28,388 bases of DNA from a virus: IMG/VR virus record IMGVR_UViG_3300033997_000163, positions 1 to 28,388 of that record; one strand, 5' to 3'. A program made the position numbers and the translations under genes. The notes beneath the pieces are model-generated. The model saw nothing but the letters and a program-made list of their open reading frames with translations, did not search any database and had not been told where the DNA came from. Position 1 is the first letter of the stretch. Each line of letters opens with the position of its first letter. Below are positions 13,905 through 20,481 of this stretch, in pieces.

Positions 13905-14615
13905 CTACTCCGAGTCGCGCACCGCCTTTTCCAGCCGACCCAGATCGTCGTAGATGAGCAGCAGTGCTTCTCGTTTGGTCATGCCTTCGTAGCGCGACAT
14001 GTTTTTGGGTCGCGTCCAGAAGTCTTCTCGCATCCATTCGAACGCTTCCCGTGGTTTGGTGACGCCGGTTCGCTCGACGGGTGCTTTGAAGATTCGCGCT
14101 GGTTGGGTGATGTCGTTGATTGTCGGGTCGACGAATCGGCCGCCGTGATACCGCACTTCGAACGGCGACCCAGCCGCGTGTTGTGGGAGGTAGAACATGC
14201 GTGCCGGGTCTTTGCAAGCTTGGTCGACTGGCAGACGCAGACGGGCGACGGTTTCCTGCCAGACGATGTGCCACCATTCGGCGGGCACTGGTTCGCTGAA
14301 CGGGATGACGACGTGCCAGTGGGGATCATCGTCACGATGGGACCATGTGGTGTACGCGCAGTATTCGAAACGGTCAAGGTTCGCCTGGTCGAATCCTTGT
14401 CCGTCGAGGTCGGCGACGAAGGCGTGGATGTGGGTGACGTTGGCGTTTCCGCGGGGTTTGCGGTGGCCGTAGGTGACGGGCGAGTACAGGTCGCCGTCTT
14501 GTTTTTGTTGCCGTTCTTTGTGGTGGTGCAAGAGGTCGACGAACTGCATCCAGTCGTGTGTGATGGTTTTCGGCCATCGGGCTTGCAGGTTGTGGAATTT
14601 GACTGCGGAGAACAG
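13905..14615 (-). CDS. Primase-fold (AEP-like) protein with CTG start
   Basis: A 236-residue protein resembling replication primases of the archaeo-eukaryotic fold (RepB/PrimPol-like). Motifs: FVADLDG with Asp69 and Asp71 (metal-binding DxD), SHRDDDPHWHVVIPF (92-106) as the second conserved strand, and LPVDQACKDPARMFYLP (128-144). The convincing reading begins at CTG 14615, six bases after a perfect AAGGAGG. The first ATG (14549) would drop 22 well-formed residues (FSAVKFHN, RWPKTITHDW). An in-frame stop lies just upstream, so CTG is the only start that uses the ribosome site. The location between HK97 gp10-like and tape measure genes is unusual for a replication protein. Confidence 0.75.
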   Translation of the reverse strand: MFSAVKFHNLQARWPKTITHDWMQFVDLLHHHKERQQKQDGDLYSPVTYGHRKPRGNANVTHIHAFVADLDGQGFDQANLDRFEYCAYTTWSHRDDDPHWHVVIPFSEPVPAEWWHIVWQETVARLRLPVDQACKDPARMFYLPQHAAGSPFEVRYHGGRFVDPTINDITQPARIFKAPVERTGVTKPREAFEWMREDFWTRPKNMSRYEGMTKREALLLIYDDLGRLEKAVRDSE

Positions 14616-14621
14616 GGCGGG

Positions 14622-14628
14622 CCTCCTT
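14622..14628 (-). promoter_or_regulatory. Ribosome binding site that decides the CTG start
   Basis: AAGGAGG, a full Shine-Dalgarno match, lies six bases before the CTG codon at 14615. No ATG, GTG or TTG is found at a proper distance in this frame. This supports non-standard initiation at CTG for the primase-fold gene. Confidence 0.7.
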
Positions 14629-14664
14629 GGTTGTCAGGCTACCGTATCGGCGGGTGTGACACGG

Positions 14665-15204
14665 TTATTTGAAAAGCTCTTGTTTCATGACGTTTCTGAT
14701 GGCCATGAGGTATTCGGTTGCGATGTTTTTCTTTTCTTTTCTGACCGTCGGCCAGAAGAAGTATCCCGACCTACCACGATGCCGAAGAAACTGGCTGGTT
14801 TCCTTGCGAGCACCACCACCGAATTCTGCACCGAAGAAGACGTCCCCACGAGTCACTTTCGTCTTGCGGTTGCGATTCGGGCGACTTTTGGACACAAAAC
14901 CCGAATTGTGTGCAAGTTTGATAGTCGGCAAACGGTCGCGTTGTGCCCGCATGCCCTTCATAACTTCTAGGGCTTGACGTGCCCTGGTGATCGAGGCGGC
15001 TTCTTTGATTGCTTCGTTGACTAGGAGTTGCGCCACCGCTTGACCGGCTTTTCGCATCTCCTTGTTGAAATTCGGTTCAATGCGTTGCAGGTCGTTGAGG
15101 ATGTCGGTCAGTCCTTCGATTGAAATGGCCGCGCCGATTGCTTTTTCGTTGCGTGCTCCGCCGGGAAGGCGTTCGCTGACACGAAAGGCCGAAACTAGAG
15201 CCAC
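14665..15204 (-). CDS. HK97 gp10-like tail/connector protein
   Basis: A 179-residue protein with the pattern of the HK97 gp10 family, which forms part of the head-tail or tail-completion structure: a helical first half (ILNDLQRIEPNFNKEMRKAG) and a C-terminal part with a basic segment (SKSRPNRNRKTKVTRG), then FGGGARKETSQFL and RSGYFFWPTVR (144-154), the diagnostic motif. It begins at GTG 15204, one base after the stop of the -1 frame chaperone product. In many phages this gene comes before the tail tube gene; here it follows the chaperone. Confidence 0.8.
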   Translation of the reverse strand: MALVSAFRVSERLPGGARNEKAIGAAISIEGLTDILNDLQRIEPNFNKEMRKAGQAVAQLLVNEAIKEAASITRARQALEVMKGMRAQRDRLPTIKLAHNSGFVSKSRPNRNRKTKVTRGDVFFGAEFGGGARKETSQFLRHRGRSGYFFWPTVRKEKKNIATEYLMAIRNVMKQELFK

Positions 15205-15205
15205 G

Positions 15206-15624
15206 TCATTCTCGGTACGGTGTCGGGTTCATTTTCACCATTTTCCATCTTAGGTATGCCTGCATGGTGAACAACATCCGCGGTGATTCTTGGAGCAGTT
15301 GTGACGGGGCTATGCCCGTTTCGCAGGACAAATACGCGATCAGCCAGTGGGCTGATTGCTCTCCAAAGGGACGATCCGGGCGTCTTCGCCACCGAGCTCC
15401 AGTTCTGAGACGGTCAGATTCCATTCGTCGAATCCGAGTGCGGTTTGTTTGTTTCGTTTCTCTGCGTGCCAGGCAATCCACGCAAGATCGGACAGGCGGA
15501 GTTCGGTGTCCATTTTTGCGACGGATTTGTTGTGCGCGTTCTCGAACGCGATGAAGTCGGCAAACTGAGCGACCACGAGCTTGCGTGTGCCTCCGTCGTA
15601 GACGACGGTCATGGGCAGTTTCAT
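15206..15624 (-). CDS. Tail assembly chaperone, long -1 frameshift product
   Basis: The longer, GT-type chaperone (139 residues expected). The first 87 codons are shared with the short form, then the ribosome slips back one base at CCCTTTG (15364-15370) and reads 52 codons in the -1 frame to a stop at 15206. The extension (GEQSAHWLIAYLSCETGIAP, then a basic, aromatic tail) is good coding sequence with no start codon of its own in the right place. In known siphophages this product binds the tape measure protein, which it helps to wrap with tail tube subunits. The stop falls one base from the next gene's GTG. Confidence 0.85.
15340..15624 (-). CDS. Tail assembly chaperone, short form
   Basis: The unshifted product, 94 residues, ending in EDARIVPLESNQPTG. 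It opens with MKLPMTVVYDGGTRKLVV, after a strong ribosome site (GGAGGTAACAA before ATG), and is helical in the second half with the Trp-rich segment SDLAWIAWHAEKRN (45-58). It corresponds to the G-type tail assembly chaperone and lies just downstream of the tail tube gene, where it is found in nearly all siphophages. It should be made in excess over the frameshifted form. Confidence 0.87.
   Translation of the reverse strand: MKLPMTVVYDGGTRKLVVAQFADFIAFENAHNKSVAKMDTELRLSDLAWIAWHAEKRNKQTALGFDEWNLTVSELELGGEDARIVPLESNQPTG
15364..15370 (-). promoter_or_regulatory. -1 programmed frameshift slippery heptamer CCCTTTG
   Basis: Read on the minus strand the heptamer is C CCT TTG, fitting X XXY YYZ with codons CCT (Pro) and TTG (Leu) in the zero frame, so both tRNAs can slip back to CCC and TTT. 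It lies seven codons before the zero-frame stop. The -1 frame is open for 52 codons and ends beside the next gene. I did not identify a clear downstream pseudoknot by eye. Confidence 0.85.
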
Positions 15625-15655
15625 TTGTTACCTCCGCAGGGTGAAGTTGATTGAA

Positions 15656-16063
15656 TCAGGCAGTGCCCTTGGTGATCGCGCCCGAAATCGGGAAGGTGAC
15701 GTCGGCGGTGGCGAGTTCGCCGACCGCGCCGTTGACCGGCGTCCACTCGGTGACGAGCACCGAGAAAGTGTACGACGGGTTCGTCGGCGACGGCGCAGCG
15801 GTGCCGTTCGGCTTGATGACGCAGGTGACTGCGGTCGAGCCGACGAGCGGGAAGAAGATGCCGTCAATCGCGTTGTAGTCGTTGTGAATCGAGAACGTCA
15901 CCGAGTTGTCAATGAGACCCGACACGCGGGTGATTGCCGACGAACCGAACGCGGTCGTCGCAACTTCAGCAGCGGTCGTCGAGAGCGACACGCTCGCCAC
16001 GTTCGCCGAGATGTCGGTGCCGTTGAACACGATGTTCGCGTCTTTGAGGACCAGCTTTGCCAT
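15656..16063 (-). CDS. Major tail tube protein
   Basis: A 135-residue, beta-rich protein that should form the stacked rings of the tail tube. It starts MAKLVLKDANIVFNGTDISA and shows alternating strands, including the SVTFSIHNDYNAIDGIFF segment (53-70) and YTFSVLVTEWTPV (97-109), as in short siphophage tail tube subunits. The ATG is preceded by AGGAG in a good position. Placement between the tail terminator and the chaperone is standard. At 135 residues it lacks the C-terminal Ig-like extension some actinophages have. Confidence 0.85.
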   Translation of the reverse strand: MAKLVLKDANIVFNGTDISANVASVSLSTTAAEVATTAFGSSAITRVSGLIDNSVTFSIHNDYNAIDGIFFPLVGSTAVTCVIKPNGTAAPSPTNPSYTFSVLVTEWTPVNGAVGELATADVTFPISGAITKGTA

Positions 16064-16065
16064 GA

Positions 16066-16239
16066 CTATTTGTCTCCTGCCTTATCGGCCTTCGAGGGTT
16101 TCTTGACTTCTTCTGCCACCGGCGAGAGAACGCCTGCTGCAATCAACAACTCTACATTGTCAATCCCGCTCCCGTCCACATGCCCGCCCGGCTGAACGCC
16201 AGTCACGGGAAATGGGCCGGAGACCAGGTATTTCGCCAT
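16066..16239 (-). CDS. Small protein before the tail tube gene, 57 aa
   Basis: A 57-residue frame starting at ATG 16239, three bases after the tail-terminator stop, and ending two bases before the tail tube ATG. It reads KYLVSGPFPVTGVQPGGHVD, then NVELLIAAGVLSPV and a lysine-rich tail. The pattern of a short beta-hairpin followed by a helix ending in A-G-x-L-x-P is seen in many small phage structural-region proteins. The tight fit between two structural genes supports it. Role unknown; a connector or assembly aid is possible. Confidence 0.7.
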   Translation of the reverse strand: MAKYLVSGPFPVTGVQPGGHVDGSGIDNVELLIAAGVLSPVAEEVKKPSKADKAGDK

Positions 16240-16242
16240 GTT

Positions 16243-16650
16243 CTAAGCGTACACGGTGACTTGAAAATCAACGCTGAGGTATGTGGTGTCGTTTGCGTCA
16301 AAATTCAGAATGTTTCTGGCTGACGTGCAGATGAGATCCTGCACTATTCCGCCGAGGGTTCTGTCTGCTTCGATTGCGGATCTCACCGATTGAGTCCCTG
16401 AATAGGAAAGGTAGCCGTCAAGTTTGTCTTGGGCGGCCCGTTCTGATTGGCGAGATACGACAACTTGTACCGTGAATTGATGGACGATGTTTCCGGCACC
16501 CATCGCTCCGTGATAGGTGACTTCTTCCAGTATTGGAAAACAAAAAGGCGGGTTGACTTGGTCTGGTTGGTAGTCGTAGACGCGCATCCCCGGTATGGTC
16601 GACAGGGCGGTTTTTAGGCCGTCTTTGATTTGATTTACTGTTGCGGTCAT
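16243..16650 (-). CDS. Tail terminator-like protein
   Basis: A 135-residue protein placed between the head-tail connector and tail tube genes, where the tail terminator is normally encoded. The N-terminal helix (VNQIKDGLKTALSTIPGMRV) is followed by a strand-rich body (QFTVQVVVSRQSERAAQDKL) and an end of VDFQVTVYA, similar in layout to the gpU/DUF3168-type terminators that cap the tail tube and join it to the head. It begins in an ATGA overlap with the connector gene. The assignment rests on order and layout rather than a search. Confidence 0.72.
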   Translation of the reverse strand: MTATVNQIKDGLKTALSTIPGMRVYDYQPDQVNPPFCFPILEEVTYHGAMGAGNIVHQFTVQVVVSRQSERAAQDKLDGYLSYSGTQSVRSAIEADRTLGGIVQDLICTSARNILNFDANDTTYLSVDFQVTVYA

Positions 16651-17273
16651 GCAAACATCCGCATGCGTCGGTATGGCTCGACGAGCTGAGCCATGTCAGG
16701 GTCGAGGAACCGAGAGACGCGGATTGCGCCGAGGTCGCCGAAGCCGGCGACGCCGAGCGGCGAGTCGTAACGCTTGAAGATGCGCGACGACTGGATGATG
16801 CACGCTTGCTTGATGGGTTCTGGTGTGGATGCCCAACCCCATTTGGCGGTCACTTGCACGAGGGCTTGTTCGCCGAAGTTCGCGTTGACGCTCGGAAAAA
16901 GGTAGTCGCCGACCGCACGAATCTTGCAGTAAGACCAGGTGAGTCCGTCGAGCACGCCGTTCAACGGTTCGAGTTGGTAGTCGCTCGTGGTCCAGGTGGT
17001 GTCAAACACTCCGTCGGCGAACGAGGAGGTCATAAGCACGAAGCTGTCGGTGGTGTAGAAGTCGTCGACGTCGCAGACGTATTCGTTGTTGGCTTGGAAG
17101 ATTCGGCTGCTTGCGGTGGATGCCGCCCAGAACTGGCGGTTGCAGTAGCCGTCGATGAGGCGCGATGCGGCCCCGATGCAGTTGTCAATCAGGACGTCGT
17201 CTGCGGTGTCGGCCGTGCCGATACGCATCGCGGCCTTGACCTCTGCGACGCTCGCGTATCCGTTGGTGGCCAT
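16647..17273 (-). CDS. Head-tail connector (gp6-like) protein
   Basis: A 208-residue connector of the HK97 gp6/gp15-like kind that docks under the portal after packaging. The N-terminal part is helical and opens with ATNGYASVAEVKAAM, then DDVLIDNCIGAASRLIDGYC (25-44), the conserved feature of the family, followed by strands, and a C-terminal helix pair with PIKQACIIQSSRIFKRYDSP (152-171). It is the first head-completion gene after the sugar cassette, which separates it from the capsid gene. Confidence 0.85.
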   Translation of the reverse strand: MATNGYASVAEVKAAMRIGTADTADDVLIDNCIGAASRLIDGYCNRQFWAASTASSRIFQANNEYVCDVDDFYTTDSFVLMTSSFADGVFDTTWTTSDYQLEPLNGVLDGLTWSYCKIRAVGDYLFPSVNANFGEQALVQVTAKWGWASTPEPIKQACIIQSSRIFKRYDSPLGVAGFGDLGAIRVSRFLDPDMAQLVEPYRRMRMFA

Positions 17274-17285
17274 GACGGGTCAATC

Positions 17286-17921
17286 CTACTCAACTCGTTC
17301 CCATTCGGAACCGACGAGGCGCAGTATCTCGCAACCGTAATCCGCACGCAAACGCTTGGCGACGATCGACAGTTGTCGTCGCGCCCCGTCGTATGACGGC
17401 GGCACACCGTAGTTGACGTACCCGGTGTACGCATCCTTGCCGCCGACCTGCCCCATGTCGACTCCGACGAGACGCATCTCCGCGCAACCCATGTACGCAG
17501 CGAGATGCATCGCGATCGCCGACGAGTTCCCGCCGCACACCAGCACGTCAGGGTCGTCGGGCCAATGGTGCTCCGGGTCCCATGCGGGTCGCTTCGCTCG
17601 GAACGTCAGGTTGTTATCCAGCGTCGGATGCGTCGGCCCGTTGTCTGGTTGCGTCAGGTCGTTGTCCGGTGTGACCATCAGGAACTCAGGATGCTGGTCG
17701 CACATGTCTTGCATGACTTGGTTGTGCCTGGAGTAGTTGCTGGCGATGAGGAAGTTCTTGATGCCGTAATAGAACGCCGACATGTTGATCGAGACGACAG
17801 TCTTCTCGTCGTAGAACTCGGGTGCCGTGGTCTCCAGCGACGGTCCCGAACCGACGACCCAGATGGTTTCGCCGCGGTGCAGGTTGCGGAGGTCGGTCAG
17901 TCTCGAAGGACGGGAGGCCAT
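17286..17921 (-). CDS. Maf/DUF115-like sugar-handling protein
   Basis: A 211-residue protein that looks like the DUF115/Maf (MptE-like) superfamily, whose members include flagellin glycosyltransferase factors and pyrophosphokinases. The N-terminal Rossmann-like strand and glycine turn IWVVGSGPSLE (20-30) and the later VLVCGGNSSAIAMHLAAYMG (residues 126-145) with RLVGVDMG (150-157) match the family. Some members move activated sugars or phosphates onto a target. It is the last gene of the sugar cassette and overlaps the one before by 25 bases. The exact substrate is unknown. Confidence 0.65.
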   Translation of the reverse strand: MASRPSRLTDLRNLHRGETIWVVGSGPSLETTAPEFYDEKTVVSINMSAFYYGIKNFLIASNYSRHNQVMQDMCDQHPEFLMVTPDNDLTQPDNGPTHPTLDNNLTFRAKRPAWDPEHHWPDDPDVLVCGGNSSAIAMHLAAYMGCAEMRLVGVDMGQVGGKDAYTGYVNYGVPPSYDGARRQLSIVAKRLRADYGCEILRLVGSEWERVE

Positions 17922-18565
17922 TCTTCACCCGGTATGACTCGACCCGTCTTCAACTGCTCGGCGAACCAGCGCACTTCATGTTCTGCCTGCGGGTCTGGCT
18001 TGGCAGTCATCGCATCGTCGTGACGTTGCCACGTCCAGCGAATCATCTTGTCGAACGTCGCCCGATAGCCGTTGGCTCGCAGCTCGCACCAGTGAACCCA
18101 ATCGACGTACTTGTGCGTGCGATACGGAATCTTGCGCCACACCGCCGTCCTGATGACCGCCAGACCAGGCATCCCGTTGTGCCCGAGGTCCAACAGTCGC
18201 TCATACTGATCGGGCGTTCCGTAGCACAAGCCACCTTCCCACCGCCCCGCCACGTTTACCGCATCACCGTCGAGCACGAGCCCGTCAAAGAAGTTCGGGT
18301 CCATCGTGTCGTCGACCGGCAGATGCGTCGCCCACTCCGACTCCGCTCGACGCACCGCGATGTTCGCGCACGGCCACACCCGCGAATCCCAATACTGCAC
18401 CACCGTCCACCAGCCCGGCACCTTCACGTCCGCGTTCGTCACCACGATGACCTCCTGCGGCTTCACGGTCAACGCCTCGACGCTGTCGACGAAACGAGAA
18501 CCGAACCGTTCCCAATAGCCGCGGTCGAACGGCGAGATGATTGCTACCGGCGACGTCGATACCAC
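17897..18565 (-). CDS. GT-A-like glycosyltransferase
   Basis: A 222-residue protein from GTG 18565, with an open frame further upstream to 18595 that I consider less likely. It starts with a strand and loop (AIISPFDRGYWERF), then a second strand EVIVVTNADV (residues 38-47), TVVQYWDSRVWPCANIAV, and DDTMDPNFFDGLVLDGDAVN (85-104), a likely acid-rich metal and nucleotide-sugar site. The fold resembles GT2-type enzymes, though the classic DxD is not exact. It overlaps the GT17-like gene by 22 bases. Sugar donor and target are unknown. Confidence 0.65.
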   Translation of the reverse strand: MVSTSPVAIISPFDRGYWERFGSRFVDSVEALTVKPQEVIVVTNADVKVPGWWTVVQYWDSRVWPCANIAVRRAESEWATHLPVDDTMDPNFFDGLVLDGDAVNVAGRWEGGLCYGTPDQYERLLDLGHNGMPGLAVIRTAVWRKIPYRTHKYVDWVHWCELRANGYRATFDKMIRWTWQRHDDAMTAKPDPQAEHEVRWFAEQLKTGRVIPGEEWPPVLRD

Positions 18566-19272
18566 GACTGCGGAGCCCTTCCCTCTTGCACCCACTCAGG
18601 CATGTCGCGATCCATGTCGCACTCCACCAGAGGCTCGCCACGAATCGAGCGGCCGATGCGATAGTTCTCTTCCATAAACGCCTCGGGGTCTTCGACCATC
18701 AGCTCCTGGTGGCAGAACTCGCGCATTTTGTTCGCCGCCCATTCAGGGCCGCCCATCCACGACAGATGCCAACCCGAACGCAACGTCGGCAACCCGTAGC
18801 GGTTCGAGCGAATCTGCTGCGCCGTGCCCGGCCGCTTGCCCCACGGACCGCCGACTGCCGTGTACTCGTCCGACAGACGCCAATACACCGACATCACCGT
18901 CCGCTTCATCACCCACGCATACCAGCCGAACTGCAACGCCTCAATGTCGCGAGGGTTCCAGATTTCGTCGCAGTCGCACACCGTCACGATGTCCTCATCC
19001 GCCGGGTCATACCGGGCGGCCAGAACGAACAGTCGGTTGCGTTGTGCCCACTCCGCAGCCCACCCAGTCTCCCCGTCATAGATGAACGGGTGATAGTCGA
19101 CTTTCGGATGCTCGTAATGCCGGGGTTGCAACCCGGTCTTCTTCGGCTTGCCCATGAACGTCTTGGTGCCTTCGAGGACGATGAACTTGTCGACCACGTC
19201 CTCGAGATGCGAGATGCGGACATCGAGCATGTCCGCTTCTTGGTTGTAGAGAATCAGGTCAAATACGCGCAT
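18544..19272 (-). CDS. GT17-like N-acetylglucosaminyltransferase
   Basis: A 242-residue protein closely fitting glycosyltransferase family 17: RVFDLILYNQEADMLDVRI (2-20), FIVLEGTKTFMGKPK (30-44) and the catalytic VCDCDEIWNP with Asp100, Asp102 and Glu103. Family 17 enzymes add N-acetylglucosamine in a beta-1,4 link, in eukaryotes as the bisecting residue; bacterial and phage members have unknown acceptors. It overlaps the methyltransferase gene by 14 bases. The C-terminal end is short and basic. It should use a UDP-sugar and act in the cytoplasm. Confidence 0.85.
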   Translation of the reverse strand: MRVFDLILYNQEADMLDVRISHLEDVVDKFIVLEGTKTFMGKPKKTGLQPRHYEHPKVDYHPFIYDGETGWAAEWAQRNRLFVLAARYDPADEDIVTVCDCDEIWNPRDIEALQFGWYAWVMKRTVMSVYWRLSDEYTAVGGPWGKRPGTAQQIRSNRYGLPTLRSGWHLSWMGGPEWAANKMREFCHQELMVEDPEAFMEENYRIGRSIRGEPLVECDMDRDMPEWVQEGRAPQSWYRRRR

Positions 19273-19834
19273 TGCTCTTCGCCAACAGGATCAGTCGCAG
19301 GTCGTTGAGCACGACCTTTGTTTCGACGTGGAAGTGCTTGCGTATCTCGGCTTCGAGTTCTTCGATGCTTGGGACGTACCAGTGGGTCGGTTGCGGAATC
19401 CACTCGTTGACCAGAATCCACTTCCCGTTCTTCGCGCAAATCTCCAGCAGGTCGCGCCAGTTTTTCTGCAAGACCAGCACTTGGCTGCAGACGATCAGGT
19501 CGTAGTCGCCCGAGGTTGCGGCCTCGAGCACGTCGCCCTGGCGGAAGTCGACGTCAGGGTAGAACGCCTTTGCTTTGTCGATTGCAGACTTGGCGATGTC
19601 GTAGGCGACGACCTTGCGACCCGGTATCGCCCAGAGGTGCGTCATCGCACCTTTGCCGCAGCCGATGTCGAGGATGCTCGGGAACAGATGCGTGCTGAGC
19701 AGCAGGTGCACGAGCCGTGTGGAGAAGTGCCGCTGGTCGGATTGGAACCATGCGTCGTATTGTTCCCCGTCTTCGTTCGAGTAGACCGCCTCGAAGTCTC
19801 CGGGTGGTGTCGTGTATTTGTGGTACTGGCCCAT
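19259..19834 (-). CDS. SAM-dependent methyltransferase
   Basis: A 191-residue class I methyltransferase with the SAM-binding motif ILDIGCGKGA (54-63), the acidic end of strand two in VVAYDI (Asp79) and the later strand YDLIVCSQVL. The start at ATG 19834 sits in a TGATG overlap with the GT2 gene and has GGTGG upstream; an alternative GTG nine bases earlier is weaker. Such enzymes in sugar clusters usually methylate a hydroxyl of a sugar, which can cap a glycan. It lies inside the cassette between two transferases, so methylation of a transferred sugar is the likely role. Confidence 0.82.
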   Translation of the reverse strand: MGQYHKYTTPPGDFEAVYSNEDGEQYDAWFQSDQRHFSTRLVHLLLSTHLFPSILDIGCGKGAMTHLWAIPGRKVVAYDIAKSAIDKAKAFYPDVDFRQGDVLEAATSGDYDLIVCSQVLVLQKNWRDLLEICAKNGKWILVNEWIPQPTHWYVPSIEELEAEIRKHFHVETKVVLNDLRLILLAKSNARI

Positions 19835-20481
19835 CAGTCCCACCCTAAATCCAGTCTGCGTTGCAGGTCCCAGTCGAGGTCATGGTCGACGTTCATCCGT
19901 TGCTGGAAGAGCTCATGGTTCGCGGCGAACGTGATCGAGTTCAGTTGCTTGAATCGGTCGCTGGAGGCGAGCGTGCTGGAGTTGCGGTGGTAGATCGCGA
20001 CGGTGGAGCGGACGATGTCGCAGCCTTTGCGTTGCACTCGAATCTCGTAGTCGTTGTCCTCGAAGTAAGCCGGGTGGAACCCTTCGTGGAACAAGCCGAC
20101 TTTCTTCACGACCTCCGAGCCGAGCCAGAAGCACGACCACGGCGGCTTGCCACCGAGCACCAGATTCGACGGCGAGCACGACGCGAAGAAGTCGGCGACG
20201 CCGTTCTCCCCGAACGTGATGTCGTGATTGACCACCATCCAACCGAGAGACTTTGGTGTCGCTTTGATACCAAGATTCCACGAACCCGCCACGCCCTGAT
20301 TCGCGGGCATCCGCAGATGCCATACCCGCTCCGCCCAATCCTCACGCGGCGTCCAATCGCACGGACCGTTGTCGATGATGACCATGTCGCGCACCCGGCC
20401 GACGAACGACGTCATCATCTGGTCGACACGGAAGTGCTCGGTGAGCACCGGCACGATCAGGCTTGGGACGATCGGCACCAT
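19834..20481 (-). CDS. GT2-type glycosyltransferase
   Basis: A 215-residue GT-A glycosyltransferase, start chosen at ATG 20481 (the frame runs to 20511, but the extra ten residues are unconvincing). Typical family features: an opening SLIVPVLTEHFRVDQMMTSF (7-26), NQGVAGSWNLG (61-71), VVNHDITF with the NHD in place of DxD (residues 85-87), GFHPAYFEDNDYEIRVQRKG with Glu141 and Asp142, the general base region. The donor is probably a nucleotide sugar bound through a metal at the NHD motif. It overlaps the GT4-type gene by 25 bases. Confidence 0.82.
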   Translation of the reverse strand: MVPIVPSLIVPVLTEHFRVDQMMTSFVGRVRDMVIIDNGPCDWTPREDWAERVWHLRMPANQGVAGSWNLGIKATPKSLGWMVVNHDITFGENGVADFFASCSPSNLVLGGKPPWSCFWLGSEVVKKVGLFHEGFHPAYFEDNDYEIRVQRKGCDIVRSTVAIYHRNSSTLASSDRFKQLNSITFAANHELFQQRMNVDHDLDWDLQRRLDLGWD

